Positions 35,976 to 46,122 are shown, numbered from the stretch's first letter. The stretch is DNA of 64,000 bases from Thiorhodococcus drewsii AZ1 (GCF_000224065.1 NZ_AFWT01000006.1:1-64000); one strand, 5' to 3'. Made by a program: numbers and translations. The notes: generated by a model not told the origin, from the letters alone.

Positions 35976-36011
35976 AAAAAAGAACTGCCGCGAACCCGTC
36001 GCGGCAGTTCT
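35976..36011 (-). terminator. Rho-independent terminator of the sqr unit
   Basis: A perfect 13-bp stem (arms 35981-35993 and 35999-36011, arm AGAACTGCCGCGA) with a 5-base loop is followed, on the minus strand, by a run of six U residues. It lies 23 bp downstream of the small gene that follows sqr, so it should end that transcript before nadD. Confidence 0.9.
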
Positions 36012-36034
36012 GGGCATCGATCGCTAAACCGGCA

Positions 36035-36193
36035 TCAGTTATGCGACTTGAGCATCAGTTTCAGGATCTTCAGATTGATGACCCAGAAACGATAGAACTG
36101 CCAGACGGCCGAGGTTCGCATGTATTTAGTGAAACCGGTCGGAACTGGCGGATAGTAGGCCTGCTGATAGGGTTCTTTGTTCTTGACTGCCAT
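36035..36193 (-). CDS. 52-aa protein encoded directly downstream of sqr
   Basis: The ATG at 36193 opens a 52-codon frame ending in TGA at 36037-36035. It is preceded by a good ribosome binding site (AGAGGT) and lies 35 bp after the sqr stop. A strong terminator follows it, so it is almost certainly part of the sqr transcript. The product begins MAVKNKEPYQQAYYPPVPTG, has an aromatic-rich middle (SAVWQFYRFWVINLKIL) and a basic tail (KLMLKSHN). The middle could form an amphipathic, membrane-associated helix. I do not recognise a family. A role as a small partner or membrane anchor of the quinone reductase is inferred from position only. Confidence 0.68.
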   Translation of the reverse strand: MAVKNKEPYQQAYYPPVPTGFTKYMRTSAVWQFYRFWVINLKILKLMLKSHN

Positions 36194-36228
36194 GATTGGT
36201 TACCTCTTCGCCTCGATTTTCGTTCGGA

Positions 36229-37686
36229 TCAATCCGGAAGAATCGACCAGCCTGGACGCAACTTGGCCTGATAGATGAAAACGTGATGCAACAGGTACTT
36301 CATCCAGTGCCCAGCAAGACCGATCTCACCGAAGGTGAGGTTCATATCACGACCGTATTCCGGATAGGTCTCGTAGTCCGGCACGACCGGAAAGACCGTC
36401 ATGGTCGCCGCCGATCCCTTGAACAAATCCATGCCGGTCGAGGCCACGCAAGCCGCTCCCGTTTCGGCCATAGAGGCGGTATGGGTCGGACCCGAGGCGC
36501 CATTGATCATGTCGCGGATGCTGCCGGCGACCGCCAGTCCCATCGTCGCCGAGGGCATGCCGGTCCGCGGAGGAGTCGGGCTGATCTGGGTGCCGCTAGG
36601 GCTCTTCATGACCTTACTGATCGGATGCGGCGGCGCAAAGGCGATACCGACGGCGAACATGTTCTTGTACTTTGGGTTCTGATAGGTCTTCGGCCAATCG
36701 TTCTTGCTCCAATCCTCATAGGCCTTGGGAGTGTAATCCGCATCGACCTTCATGAAGCCATTGGGCGCGAAGACCTCGCTGGTGATGTCGCCACCGGACT
36801 TGTCGAACGCCTTGATTCCCACACCGGCGAAGGGCGGAATCAGCATGGCGAAATCGAACTCCAGCTCATGCGTGCTTCCATCGAGCTGTTCGTAGTGGAG
36901 CTTACCGGGCTCGACCTTGGTCACAGCCGCGCGAGTGATCCATTCGACTTCGCGCTCGACCATCAGCGACTCGGCAAAGACCTTACCGTTGGTTAGGTAA
37001 CCACCACGGGTGATATGAACCCCGCCCATCCCGAAATCACCCAGCTCGTACTCGTTGCTGATCCAGATGATGCGGCCACGATCGCGCACACCCGCCCCGC
37101 GCAGTGTGTGATCGACGTTATAGATGTACTCGAAGGCGGCGCCCTGGCAGGTGCACATGCCATGCCCCGTTCCGATGACAAAGGTTTTGGTCGCGCCGCC
37201 CTTCATGGCCTTGATGCATTCCTGAAGCGCCGCATTGGTCTCCAAGGCATGCTCGGACGTGCACACCGACAACGAATGGCCCCCATCGGGACCTAGACCT
37301 GGGGTGGCACCAAAGTTGAGCTTGGGTCCAGTCGCGTTGATGAGATAATCGTACTCAATCTCGCCCAACTCGCCCTCGCGGCCGGATTCGGTGTACTCCA
37401 CGCTCACGAACGGCTTATCGCGCGTAGCGCTGCCCTCCGGGTTGATGGAGAGCGCCTTCGCCTGATGGAAGGCGACATTGACCTTCTTGTAGATGGGGGC
37501 CAGATCGAAGGTGACCTGGGCTTCCGTCATTTCACCCACTGCGACCCAAATGTTCGAGGGAATCCAGTTCCATTTCGGCTTGGGCGAAACCACGATCACC
37601 TCGTGCTTCTTGCCGATCCATTTACCCAAGTATCTAGCGGCCGTATGACCCGAGATGCCTGCTCCGAGAATCACGACACGTGCCAT
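36229..37686 (-). CDS. sqr: Sulfide:quinone oxidoreductase-like flavoprotein
   Basis: The 485-aa protein begins with a dinucleotide-binding fold (VVILGAGISGHTAARYLG) and continues with EVIVVSPKPKWNWIPSNIWV, as in SQR and flavocytochrome c flavoproteins. Several conserved cysteines are present, including SVCTSEH, GMCTCQGAA and GAACVAS, of which two should form the redox-active pair. The C-terminal helices (WMKYLLHHVFIYQAKLRPGW) suit monotopic attachment to the membrane. SQR oxidises sulfide to polysulfide or sulfur and reduces quinone. There is no signal peptide. At 485 aa it is longer than the type I enzymes; a type VI (SqrF-like) or related group is possible but not proven. The ribosome binding site GGGAGGAG is strong. 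Confidence 0.85.
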   Translation of the reverse strand: MARVVILGAGISGHTAARYLGKWIGKKHEVIVVSPKPKWNWIPSNIWVAVGEMTEAQVTFDLAPIYKKVNVAFHQAKALSINPEGSATRDKPFVSVEYTESGREGELGEIEYDYLINATGPKLNFGATPGLGPDGGHSLSVCTSEHALETNAALQECIKAMKGGATKTFVIGTGHGMCTCQGAAFEYIYNVDHTLRGAGVRDRGRIIWISNEYELGDFGMGGVHITRGGYLTNGKVFAESLMVEREVEWITRAAVTKVEPGKLHYEQLDGSTHELEFDFAMLIPPFAGVGIKAFDKSGGDITSEVFAPNGFMKVDADYTPKAYEDWSKNDWPKTYQNPKYKNMFAVGIAFAPPHPISKVMKSPSGTQISPTPPRTGMPSATMGLAVAGSIRDMINGASGPTHTASMAETGAACVASTGMDLFKGSAATMTVFPVVPDYETYPEYGRDMNLTFGEIGLAGHWMKYLLHHVFIYQAKLRPGWSILPD

Positions 37687-37757
37687 AGAGACACTCCTCC
37701 CTATCTTTGTAGTTGGAGACGGAAACCTGTTTGACTTCGATTTGAGCCCTGACAGCC

Positions 37758-37810
37758 GCCCCGACCGGGGCTACTGCAGCATTCTTAACAATTGAATTGA
37801 TAATTGTCGA
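37758..37810 (-). promoter_or_regulatory. Candidate sqr promoter and leader hairpin
   Basis: On the minus strand TCGACA (37810-37805) and TAAGAA (37787-37782) are separated by 17 bp, a plausible sigma-70-type promoter about 100 bp upstream of the sqr start. Between them lies an imperfect AT-rich dyad (ACAATT ... AATTGT). Downstream, in the predicted leader, is a GC-rich hairpin with arms GCCCC (37758-37762) and GGGGC (37767-37771). This is a by-eye prediction. Confidence 0.4.
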
Positions 37811-37865
37811 GGACGAACTAAGGTTTTTTCGATCCAAGAGACCCGAATCCAACCCTAGGGTTCCC

Positions 37866-39140
37866 TCAGACGCGAATCTCTCCGTTGCCCAGCACCACAA
37901 ATTTGAGCGAGGTCAATCCTTCCAGCCCGACTGGACCACGTGCATGGAACTTGTCCGTGCTGATGCCGATCTCCGCGCCCAGCCCATACTCGAAGCCATC
38001 GGCGAAGCGCGTCGAGGCATTCACCATGACGGAACTCGAATCGACCTCGCGCAAAAAGCGTCGAGCGCGCGAATAGTCCTCGGTGACGATCGACTCGGTA
38101 TGGGCCGAGCTATGACGTGCGATGTGATCCATGGCCTCGTCCAACCCATCGACCACGCGGATCGAAAGGATCGGCGCCAGATACTCGGTATCCCAATCGG
38201 CCTCCGTCGCCGGACTGGCATCCGGAATCAGATCGCGGGTACGGACGCAGCCCCGCAGCTCGACCCCCTTCTCCGCATAGGCCGCCGCCAATCTGGGCAG
38301 GATGGCGTCCGCCACCGCTGCGTCGACCAGCAGGGTCTCCATGGTATTGCAGGTGCCATAACGTTGAGTCTTGGCGTTCAGGGCGATGGAGAACGCCTTG
38401 TCGAGATCCGCCTGGGCGTCGATGTAGACGTGACAGATACCGTCCAGATGCTTGATGACGGGCACCCTGGCGTCGCGACTGATGCGCTCGATTAAGCCCT
38501 TGCCGCCACGGGGAATGATGACGTCGATACACTCGGGCATGGCGATCATGGCGCCGACCGCAGCGCGATCGGTGGTCGCCACCACCTGCACGCCCTCGGC
38601 AGGAAGCCCTGCCTCGACCAATCCCCGCTGAATGCAGTCCGCGATCGCCTGATTCGAGGCAAAGGCCTCGGAGCCGCCACGCAGCACGGTCGCGTTGCCC
38701 GACTTCAGACAGAGCGCCGCAGCATCGGCGGTCACGTTCGGACGCGATTCGTAGATGATGCCCACCACACCGAGCGGCACCCGCATCCGCCCGACCTGGA
38801 TCCCGGACGGGCGATAGTCGAGATCCGTGATGGCGCCGATCGGATCCGGTAAGGTCGCAACCTGCCGGAGACCCTCGATCATGGAATCGATCCGTGCGGG
38901 CGTCAGTTCGAGCCGGTCCAGCAGCGCCGCGTCCAGCCCCTTGGCCGCGCCAGCCTCCATGTCCTGTCGATTGGCCGAGGCGATGGCGGCGCGCTGGTGA
39001 TCCAAAAGGTCCGCGATCGCGATCAATGCCGCGTTCTTCTGGCCCGTTCCGGCACGCGCCATGGCGCGCGCCGCGACTCGGGCGCGTTGCCCGACCTCGT
39101 TCATGTAGCCAACGACGTCGTCGATCTGTTCTGCAGTCAT
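37866..39140 (-). CDS. proA: Glutamate-5-semialdehyde dehydrogenase (gamma-glutamyl phosphate reductase)
   Basis: The 424-aa enzyme reduces gamma-glutamyl phosphate with NADPH in proline synthesis. It shows [34 protein letters not shown], and the catalytic-cysteine region [18 protein letters not shown]. The C-terminal motif [14 protein letters not shown] is also present. The start at 39140 fits the family; the open frame has 13 further codons. It sits between holA and sqr on the same strand. proB is not in the window. Confidence 0.95.
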   Translation of the reverse strand: MTAEQIDDVVGYMNEVGQRARVAARAMARAGTGQKNAALIAIADLLDHQRAAIASANRQDMEAGAAKGLDAALLDRLELTPARIDSMIEGLRQVATLPDPIGAITDLDYRPSGIQVGRMRVPLGVVGIIYESRPNVTADAAALCLKSGNATVLRGGSEAFASNQAIADCIQRGLVEAGLPAEGVQVVATTDRAAVGAMIAMPECIDVIIPRGGKGLIERISRDARVPVIKHLDGICHVYIDAQADLDKAFSIALNAKTQRYGTCNTMETLLVDAAVADAILPRLAAAYAEKGVELRGCVRTRDLIPDASPATEADWDTEYLAPILSIRVVDGLDEAMDHIARHSSAHTESIVTEDYSRARRFLREVDSSSVMVNASTRFADGFEYGLGAEIGISTDKFHARGPVGLEGLTSLKFVVLGNGEIRV

Positions 39141-39292
39141 CGGTAAAACCCGTTCGATAAAGATGCGCGCCCACCGCAAGACCCTGTCCGCACAGGCATC
39201 GCAAACCGATGGAAAGACGCGAGAGATGTTCGATTATAGACGAGCCTGAATTGCCATCCGGAAGGGATCGAGACACCGCCGGCCAACCCCGT

Positions 39293-40306
39293 TCAGGACT
39301 GACGCCCAGTAGCCAGCCTATCGGCGATGATCGCCAGACGCCGCCATGAATCGCTTTGGGCATAGCCCTTGATGATACGATCGACCTCGGCGCACTGCTG
39401 CAACAGACTATGCAGCAACGCCAGCGGCAGTCGCCGAAGCGCACGTTCGAGCGCCGACAGACGCTGCCGAGGCACGCGATGCTGGGCGAAGACGCTGGAC
39501 GGGGAGTCCCCGCGCGCGATGGCACCGGCGGCCTCGGCCAGCATGCGCAGCTCGCGCGCCATGACCCAGAGCACCAGAACGTCGGCGGTTCCCTCCGCGC
39601 GGAGAACGGACAGGATACGTTGCACACGGGCGCGTTCGCCATTCAGCGCGGCATCGGTCAGGGCGAAGAGATCGAAGCGTGCGCTATCAGCCAGATTACC
39701 GAGCAGATCGTCCAGGACCAGCGGGCCTCCCTCATGGAGAAGCCGCAGCTTCTCGATCTCCTGAACGGCGGCCAGCAGATTGCCTTCGGAGCGCTCGGCC
39801 AGAAGGGCCGATACTCCGGACGCGGGCTGAAAGCCAACCGCCTGTAGACGCTGCCCAATCCAGGACTCCAGCTCCTGCTCCTTGAGCGGCCAGACCTGGA
39901 TCACCGCACCGACGGAGTCGAGCGCCTTGGCCCATTGCGTCTGTAGATCCTTTCGCTCCAACCCCAACGCCAGAAGCAGGAGCACATTGTCCGAGCAGGG
40001 ATGCGCGCAATACTCGCGGATCGCCGCCCCGCCCTCCTTGCCGAGCTTCCCGCCCGGCGCGCGCAACTCGATCAGCTTACGCGCCGAAAAGAGCGACATG
40101 GAGGCCGAGGCGGCGGCGAGGGCGCGCCAATCGAAACCCGCCTCGGCATCCAGCACCTCGCGCTCATCGAACCCCTTGCGCCTCGCCGCCTCGCGGATGA
40201 GACGGGCGGACTCGCCGAACTGATAAGGCTCGTCACCGCAGACCAGATAGACCGGTGCGAGCCCCGACTTCAGATGCGTCTGGAGCTGATTGAATCTGAC
40301 CTGCAC
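39293..40306 (-). CDS. holA: DNA polymerase III subunit delta
   Basis: The 337-aa protein opens the beta sliding clamp within the clamp loader. The family N-terminus PVYLVCGDEPYQFGESARLI, with the clamp-binding hydrophobics, is present, as is LRAPGGKLGKEGGAAI and the C-terminal collar segment. The start is a GTG at 40306. The stop of lptE lies 9 bp upstream, giving the conserved leuS-lptE-holA order. Confidence 0.93.
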   Translation of the reverse strand: MQVRFNQLQTHLKSGLAPVYLVCGDEPYQFGESARLIREAARRKGFDEREVLDAEAGFDWRALAAASASMSLFSARKLIELRAPGGKLGKEGGAAIREYCAHPCSDNVLLLLALGLERKDLQTQWAKALDSVGAVIQVWPLKEQELESWIGQRLQAVGFQPASGVSALLAERSEGNLLAAVQEIEKLRLLHEGGPLVLDDLLGNLADSARFDLFALTDAALNGERARVQRILSVLRAEGTADVLVLWVMARELRMLAEAAGAIARGDSPSSVFAQHRVPRQRLSALERALRRLPLALLHSLLQQCAEVDRIIKGYAQSDSWRRLAIIADRLATGRQS

Positions 40307-40315
40307 CGCAATCGC

Positions 40316-40858
40316 CTAATTCAACACCGCACGTAACCGCATCAGAATGCGATCGGCCGCATCGGTCGCGAAGTCTTCGTAGATGAGATCCTCTTCGAGC
40401 TGCTTGCCGAGCACCTCGACGTCTGGGTTATCGAAGTTGCGGACCAGATCCATGGTCTGTGTCGGCACCTTCTGGGCTCCATCCGGAGAGACGGCATCGA
40501 AGCGGACGACATAGTGGAGCTCGTAGGCCAGCGTCTTGCCGTTGGCGTTCACGGCCGCCACGCGCGAGGAGCGGCCCTCGGACAGAATCCGCAGCCGCAG
40601 ATTGGCCTCGGCAGGGTTCTCGGTCAGATGCACCTGGCTACCGGTCAGCAGATCCCTGATCGCGCTGCGCACCGGCGAGCCGGGACTCGAGTCGACATAG
40701 ATCGGCGTGAGGTCCTGCGGGATCTCGACCTCGCCACGCAGCTGAAATCCACATCCCGAGACCAGCACGGCGACGAGCAGGGAGACCAACAGCCAGGTCC
40801 CAACCCGCGCCGAAACAGGGCGTCCGGACCGAGCGGTCTCGAAACGGCGGCTGAACAT
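40316..40858 (-). CDS. lptE: LPS-assembly lipoprotein LptE
   Basis: The 180-aa lipoprotein has a signal sequence ending LVSGC (Cys36) followed by GFQLRGEVEIPQDLTPIYV, the usual LptE beginning. It plugs the LptD barrel and helps deliver lipopolysaccharide to the cell surface. The signal is preceded by about 20 extra polar residues, so a later start is possible although none is obvious. It lies between leuS (15 bp upstream) and holA. Confidence 0.93.
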   Translation of the reverse strand: MFSRRFETARSGRPVSARVGTWLLVSLLVAVLVSGCGFQLRGEVEIPQDLTPIYVDSSPGSPVRSAIRDLLTGSQVHLTENPAEANLRLRILSEGRSSRVAAVNANGKTLAYELHYVVRFDAVSPDGAQKVPTQTMDLVRNFDNPDVEVLGKQLEEDLIYEDFATDAADRILMRLRAVLN

Positions 40859-40873
40859 AGGGCTGAATCTCCC

Positions 40874-43429
40874 TCAGGCCACGATGTTGACGAGCTTGTT
40901 GGGCACCACGATCACCTTGCGCACCGGTTTGTCGCCGATGAACTTCTGCACCGGCTCGCTGGCCAGGGCCGCCGCCTCGACGGCCGCCTTATCGGCATCC
41001 GCCGACACCTTGACGCTACCGCGCATCTTGCCGTTGACCTGCAGCACGTAGTCGATGCAGTCCTGCTTGAGCGCCTCCTCGTCGACCTTGGGCCAGTCGG
41101 CGTTCAGGATATCGTCGCCCAGACCCAACTCTCGCCAGAGGTGATGCGTCACATGCGGCGCGATGGGCGCCAGCAGACGCAGCACGATGCCAACGCCCTC
41201 GCGGATCAGCGCGGCGCGCGCGGGAGACGCCTCCAGACGGTAGAGGGCGTTGACCATGGTCATGCAGCCCGAGACGACCGTATTGAACTGTTGGCGCTCG
41301 TAGTCGTAGAGCGCCTTCTTGAGCGCGGTATGGATCTCGCGGCGCGCCTCCTGGGCCGGCTCGTCGAGATCGGCCGGGGCACCGGCGGCACGGATGGCCT
41401 CGGCCTCGCCGACGGCGAGCGACCAGAGACGTCGAATGAAGCGGAAGGCGCCCTCGACGCCCTCGTCGTTCCATTCGAGCGACTGGTCGGGCGGCGAGGT
41501 GAACATGGTGTAGAGCCGCACCGTGTCGGCGCCGTAGCGCTCGGTCAGCACCTGAGGATCCACGCCGTTGTTCTTGGACTTGGACATCTTCTCGATGCCG
41601 CCGAAGATCACCGGCTCGCCGTCCGACGCAAGCCTGGCGCCGATCACCTTGCCCTTGTCGTCGCGCTCGACCTCGACGTCGGCCGGATTGAACCACTCCT
41701 TGCGTCCGTCGGCGCCCTCCCGATACCAGGTCTCGGCGATCACCATACCCTGGGTCAGCAGGTTGGCGAAGGGCTCGTCGCAGTCGACCAGACCCTCGTC
41801 GCGCATCAGTTTGTGGAAGAAGCGCGCATACAGCAGATGCAGCACGGCGTGCTCAATGCCGCCGACATACTGATCGACCGGCAGCCAGTATTTGGCACGC
41901 TCGTCGAGCATGGCGGTATCGCAATCGGCCGAGCAATAGCGAGCGTAGTACCAGCTCGACTCGAAGAAGGTATCGAAGGTGTCCGTCTCCCGGGTCTCGC
42001 CGTTGCCGATGTCGGAGAAGGACGGCATCTGCTTGAGCGGCGAACCGGATCCGTCGACCACCACATCCTCGGGCAGACGCACCGGCAGGTCGGTCTCGGG
42101 GCGCGGATCGCCATCGGCGGTGCGAACGACTGGGATCGGACAGCCCCAATAGCGCTGGCGCGAAACGCCCCAGTCGCGCAAACGGAAATTGACCGTCTTG
42201 CTGCCCTTGCCGCGCTCGTACAGCCAGGCGGCGATCGCATCGACGGCATCGGCGGAGGTCAGGCCATCGAACTCGCCCGAGTCGAAGAGCACGCCCTTCT
42301 CGGTATAGGCCCCCTCCTCGATCCCGCAGGGGCTGCAGTCGGCCGAACGGATGACCGCCTTCTTGGGGATACCGTAACGCTCGGCGAATTCCCAGTCGCG
42401 CTGATCGTGCGCCGGCACCGCCATGACCGCGCCGGTACCGTAGCCCATGAGCACGAAGTTGGCGGCATAGATGGGCACCAAGGCACCGGTGATGGGATGG
42501 ACGGCGTTGATCCCGAGCGGAAAGCCCTTTTTCTCCATGGTCTCGATCTCGGCCTCCGAGGTGCCGCCCTGGCGACACTCCTCGATGAAGGCAGCGATTT
42601 CGGGATTGCTCTCGGCGGCGCGGTGCGCCAACGGATGCTCGGCGGCGACAGCGACGTAGGTCACGCCCATCAGGGTATCCGGACGCGTGGTGTAGATGCC
42701 CAGCACCTCGCCCGCGCCCTCGATCCCGAAGTCCATGGCCACGCCCTCGGAGCGCCCGATCCAGTTGCGCTGCATGGTGCGCACGCGCTCGGGCCAGCCA
42801 TCCAGCCCGTCGAGCGCGTCCAGCAACTCCTGTGCATAGTCGGTGATACGCACGAACCATTGTTCGATCTCGCGCTTCTCGACCGGTGCGCCCGAGCGCC
42901 AACCCTTGCCGTCGATGACCTGTTCGTTGGCCAGCACCGTTTGATCGATGGGGTCCCAGTTGACCGTCGCCGTCGAACGATAGGCCAGCCCCTTTTCGAC
43001 CAGGCGGGTGAAGAGCCACTGCTCCCAGCGGTAATAGTCGGCATCGCAAGTCGCCAGCTCGCGGTCCCAGTCGTAGCCGAAACCGAGCTGCTTGAGCTGG
43101 TCCTTCATATAGGCGATGTTCGACTTGGTCCACTGCGAGGGCGGAATGCCGTGCTGGATGGCCGCGTTCTCGGCTGGCAGACCGAAGGCGTCCCAGCCCA
43201 TCGGCTGGAGCACATTCTTACCGAGCATGCGCTGGTAGCGGGCGATCACGTCCCCGATGGTGTAGTTGCGCACATGCCCCATGTGCAACCGTCCCGAGGG
43301 ATAGGGGAACATAGAAAGGCAGTAGTACTTCTCACGGGACGGGTCTTCGACCGCCTTGAAGGATTGCTGTTCTTCCCAATAGCGCTGGGCCGCCGCTTCG
43401 ATGGCGCACGGATCGTAATCGGTCTGCAT
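40874..43429 (-). CDS. leuS: Leucyl-tRNA synthetase
   Basis: The 851-aa class I synthetase charges tRNA-Leu. It has the HIGH-type motif [14 protein letters not shown] near residue 42, a CP1 editing domain containing [14 protein letters not shown], and the KMSKS motif in [15 protein letters not shown]-terminal anticodon-binding region completes it. The start at 43429 ([15 protein letters not shown]) matches the family; 42 further open codons upstream are not used. It is the first gene of leuS-lptE-holA and is divergent from ybeL. Confidence 0.97.
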   Translation of the reverse strand: MQTDYDPCAIEAAAQRYWEEQQSFKAVEDPSREKYYCLSMFPYPSGRLHMGHVRNYTIGDVIARYQRMLGKNVLQPMGWDAFGLPAENAAIQHGIPPSQWTKSNIAYMKDQLKQLGFGYDWDRELATCDADYYRWEQWLFTRLVEKGLAYRSTATVNWDPIDQTVLANEQVIDGKGWRSGAPVEKREIEQWFVRITDYAQELLDALDGLDGWPERVRTMQRNWIGRSEGVAMDFGIEGAGEVLGIYTTRPDTLMGVTYVAVAAEHPLAHRAAESNPEIAAFIEECRQGGTSEAEIETMEKKGFPLGINAVHPITGALVPIYAANFVLMGYGTGAVMAVPAHDQRDWEFAERYGIPKKAVIRSADCSPCGIEEGAYTEKGVLFDSGEFDGLTSADAVDAIAAWLYERGKGSKTVNFRLRDWGVSRQRYWGCPIPVVRTADGDPRPETDLPVRLPEDVVVDGSGSPLKQMPSFSDIGNGETRETDTFDTFFESSWYYARYCSADCDTAMLDERAKYWLPVDQYVGGIEHAVLHLLYARFFHKLMRDEGLVDCDEPFANLLTQGMVIAETWYREGADGRKEWFNPADVEVERDDKGKVIGARLASDGEPVIFGGIEKMSKSKNNGVDPQVLTERYGADTVRLYTMFTSPPDQSLEWNDEGVEGAFRFIRRLWSLAVGEAEAIRAAGAPADLDEPAQEARREIHTALKKALYDYERQQFNTVVSGCMTMVNALYRLEASPARAALIREGVGIVLRLLAPIAPHVTHHLWRELGLGDDILNADWPKVDEEALKQDCIDYVLQVNGKMRGSVKVSADADKAAVEAAALASEPVQKFIGDKPVRKVIVVPNKLVNIVA

Positions 43430-43632
43430 GGAATTCAAGTCTTTGACAACGAGGGTTGGAGTCGATCTGAGTAAGGATACCTCAGAGCCACGGGACACCG
43501 CGACCGCCACGGAAACGCCCGCACGATACGCAAGGCCCGAATGACACCGAGACACGGCAAGGCTTTTGCTATCCTAATCCCGACGCCCGACGGGCCGTCG
43601 ATCCATCACTGGAGCACCTGGAGATAGCGCGC

Positions 43633-44196
43633 ATGACCCAAGATCAAAAGAACGAGACGGTCGACAAACTGGTGCAGGCTTACGAGCAGATGCTCAAGCA
43701 AACGCACGAGACCATCGAGAAGGCCCAGACGGAATCCGTGCCCAAATTCCGTGAAGTCCTCGAAAAGACCCGCGACAACATGGTCGAACTCGGCGAACTG
43801 AGCCGCGAGGAGGCGCAGAAGGTCTCCGAATTCATCCGCCGCGACATCGAGGACGCCGCCAACTACATCGCCGAGACCGGCCAGGACATCCGCGACTGGT
43901 GGCGCTTCGACCTGGAGTTGATGGAAAAACGGATGATGGACATGTTCAAGATGGTCGCCGACCAGACCAGCCTACAACTGGCGCAATGGGCCGAGACCGC
44001 GCGTCAAATGAGCCTCTATCGGGCCGGCGAGATCACGGGGCCGGGCACATTGGTCTGCGACCGCTGCGGCGCCGAGACCAACTTTGTGAAGGCCGGACGC
44101 ATTCCGGACTGCGCGGACTGCGGCGGCACCCTGTTCCATCGCCGCGCCGAGGGAGATAACGACCAATCCGGCACCGGCGAAGACGCCAAGGGCTAA
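43633..44196 (+). CDS. ybeL: Zinc-ribbon protein of the YbeL family
   Basis: The 187-aa protein has a long helical N-terminal part (KLVQAYEQMLKQTHETIEKA onward) and a C-terminal zinc ribbon (LVCDRCGAET ... IPDCADCGGTLFHRR) with two CxxC pairs. This is the DUF1451/YbeL layout. E. coli ybeL is also divergent from leuS, which supports the name. Its function is not established. The start follows GGAG at a short distance. Confidence 0.88.
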   Translation: MTQDQKNETVDKLVQAYEQMLKQTHETIEKAQTESVPKFREVLEKTRDNMVELGELSREEAQKVSEFIRRDIEDAANYIAETGQDIRDWWRFDLELMEKRMMDMFKMVADQTSLQLAQWAETARQMSLYRAGEITGPGTLVCDRCGAETNFVKAGRIPDCADCGGTLFHRRAEGDNDQSGTGEDAKG

Positions 44197-44207
44197 ACAA
44201 ACAGCCG

Positions 44208-44237
44208 GCGGATCGGCTGGAAATCCGGCCGATCCGC
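44208..44237 (+). terminator. Stem-loop after ybeL
   Basis: A perfect 10-bp stem (GCGGATCGGC at 44208-44217 and its complement at 44228-44237) lies 11 bp after the ybeL stop. No U run follows, so it may be a weak or Rho-assisted terminator, or simply separate ybeL from the riboswitch transcript. Confidence 0.45.
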
Positions 44238-44261
44238 GCTTACTATGCAGTTTCGTGTCAT

Positions 44262-44463
44262 GTCCCGCAGGAGAGACCGGCCCGTACGGCCGGCGCCGAA
44301 GGCGCAACACCGCCCGGAATCGCTCAGGCAGAAGGACTGCGGGGATAACGACCGACTCTGGAGAGCGGTGGCGACGAACGTATCGGTCGCCATCCACCGA
44401 CGGGGCAGCAGCCGAGCACATCGCATGCCGGCCGCAAACTCTCAGGTTTAGGACAGAGGGGCG
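44262..44463 (+). ncRNA. Tandem glycine riboswitch
   Basis: Two consecutive glycine-aptamer patterns are visible. The first (about 44264-44345) begins CAGGAGAGACC and ends GGCAGAAGGACTGCGGG. The second (about 44355-44463) begins CTCTGGAGAGCGG and ends AAACTCTCAGGTTTAGGACA followed by GAGGGG. The GGAGAG start, the CCGA...GG internal block and the CTCAGGY...GGACAGA end are the known conserved elements. It lies 88 bp upstream of gcvT and should switch on the glycine cleavage genes when glycine binds. Confidence 0.93.
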
Positions 44464-44495
44464 ATGTCGGGGTCAACGGACCTCGGCCTCGTGCT

Positions 44496-44522
44496 GTCGT
44501 CGCCGCCCAGTGGGCCGACGAC
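44496..44522 (+). promoter_or_regulatory. Hairpin in the expression platform of the glycine riboswitch
   Basis: The arms GTCGTCG (44496-44502) and CGACGAC (44516-44522) enclose a GC-rich loop that can itself pair (GCCC with GGGC). It lies between the second aptamer and the gcvT ribosome binding site (GGAGAG near 44541), so it may form the switching element. No U run follows, which favours control of translation over transcription termination. Confidence 0.45.
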
Positions 44523-44550
44523 CCCTGACCAGGTCCACTTGGAGAGTCGG

Positions 44551-45642
44551 ATGGGACGACATACCCCCCTCTATTCCCAACATGCGCGCCTCGGCGCCCG
44601 CATTGTTCCCTTCGGCGGCTGGGATATGCCGCTGCACTACGGCTCCCAGATCGAGGAGCATCATGCCGTGCGCCGCGCGGCGGGCATGTTCGATGTCTCT
44701 CACATGCGCCCCGTCGACATTGAGGGCGAGGATGCCCAATCCTTCCTGAGACGCCTGCTCGCCAACGATGTCGCCAAGCTCCAGTCCCCCGGCAAGGCGC
44801 TCTACAGCTGTATGTTGAACCCGGCCGGCGGGGTCGTCGACGACCTTATCGTCTACGCGCGCGGCCCGAACCGCTATCGCCTCGTCGTCAATGCCGGCAC
44901 GGCAGACAAGGACATCGCCTGGATGCGCGAGCACGCCCAAGGGGCCGCGCTCGACATCCGTCCCCGTGACGACCTGGCGATGATCGCCGTCCAGGGTCCC
45001 GAGGCCCGCGCCCGGACCGAGCCGCTCCTGCCCGAGGACCTACGCGCCGCCGCCATGCAGCTCCAGCCATTCTTCGGCGCCGAGGGCGCGCATTGGTTCG
45101 TCGGGCGCACCGGCTATACCGGCGAGGATGGATTCGAGATCATGCTTCCAGCCGAACAGGCCCCGGAGCTGTGGCAGGCCCTGATCGATGCCGGCGTCCA
45201 GCCGTGCGGACTCGGTGCGCGCGACACGCTGCGTCTGGAGGCCGGCATGAACCTCTACGGACAAGACATGGACGACGAGATCGGCCCGCTCGAATCCGGC
45301 CTGGCCTGGACCCTCGCCTGGGAACCCGCCGATCGCGATTTCATCGGACGCGAGGCACTGACCAAGCTGCGTCAGGACCCGGAACGGCGCGTCTTCGTCG
45401 GCCTGCTGCTCACCGGACGCGGCGTCATCCGCAACCACCAGAAGGTCCTGGTCGAGGGTCGCGAGGTCGGCGAGATCACCTCAGGCGGATTCTCGCCCAC
45501 GCTGGAGCGTTCCATTGCCCTGGCACGGGTTGCACCGGGGATCGGCGACACTTGCGAGGTCGAGATCCGGGGCAAGCCCGTCGCGGCGCGCCTGGTCAAG
45601 CCGCCCTTCGTGCGCAACGGCAAGATCCGCATCGATCTGTAA
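44551..45642 (+). CDS. gcvT: Glycine cleavage system T protein (aminomethyltransferase)
   Basis: The 363-aa protein transfers the methylene group from the lipoyl arm of GcvH to tetrahydrofolate and releases ammonia. Signatures include [48 protein letters not shown] and [20 protein letters not shown]. The start at 44551 ([16 protein letters not shown]) follows GGAGAG and fits the family; 29 further open codons reach back to the riboswitch and are rejected. It is the first gene of the cluster. Confidence 0.95.
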   Translation: MGRHTPLYSQHARLGARIVPFGGWDMPLHYGSQIEEHHAVRRAAGMFDVSHMRPVDIEGEDAQSFLRRLLANDVAKLQSPGKALYSCMLNPAGGVVDDLIVYARGPNRYRLVVNAGTADKDIAWMREHAQGAALDIRPRDDLAMIAVQGPEARARTEPLLPEDLRAAAMQLQPFFGAEGAHWFVGRTGYTGEDGFEIMLPAEQAPELWQALIDAGVQPCGLGARDTLRLEAGMNLYGQDMDDEIGPLESGLAWTLAWEPADRDFIGREALTKLRQDPERRVFVGLLLTGRGVIRNHQKVLVEGREVGEITSGGFSPTLERSIALARVAPGIGDTCEVEIRGKPVAARLVKPPFVRNGKIRIDL

Positions 45643-45729
45643 CGACCACGGCATTGGCCCCAATTCCAAGCGCCACGCCGCCCTATTGAACTATCGACGG
45701 GTCCCGACCGGACCATACTGGAGAACGAC

Positions 45730-46122
45730 ATGAGCGACCTGCCAAGCGAACTGCGCTACACCAAGACCCACGAGTGGGTGAAGGACAACGGCGACGGCAC
45801 CCTGACCGTCGGCATCACCGATCATGCCCAGGAGGCGCTCGGCGACATCGTCTTCGTCGAAGCACCCGAGGCCGGTCGAGCCCTGGACGCCGAGGAAGCC
45901 TGCGCCGTGGTCGAATCGGTCAAGGCCGCCTCCGACATCTACAGCCCGCTGGCGGGCGAGGTGATCGAGGCCAACGCCACACTGACCGACACCCCGGACG
46001 CCATCAACACCAGCCCCTATGGAGACGGCTGGATTTTCCGCATCGCGCCCGCCGACATGAGCGCGCTCGACGCCCTGCTCGATGCAGCCGCCTATGAAAA
46101 GGTCGTCGAAGACGAGGCCTGA
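45730..46122 (+). CDS. gcvH: Glycine cleavage system H protein
   Basis: The 130-aa carrier shuttles the aminomethyl group on a lipoyl-lysine. The lipoylation motif VVESVKAASDIYSPLAGE is intact, with the Lys near residue 65, and the family start LRYTKTHEWVKDNGDGT is present. The ribosome binding site GGAG lies at the proper distance. It lies 87 bp after gcvT and 60 bp before gcvPA. Confidence 0.96.
   Translation: MSDLPSELRYTKTHEWVKDNGDGTLTVGITDHAQEALGDIVFVEAPEAGRALDAEEACAVVESVKAASDIYSPLAGEVIEANATLTDTPDAINTSPYGDGWIFRIAPADMSALDALLDAAAYEKVVEDEA

Noticed and set aside
40514-43474. Plus-strand open frame of 986 codons opposite leuS and lptE
   Set aside because: leuS carries all its catalytic motifs on the other strand; the antisense frame reflects low stop frequency in high-GC sequence and has no recognisable domain.
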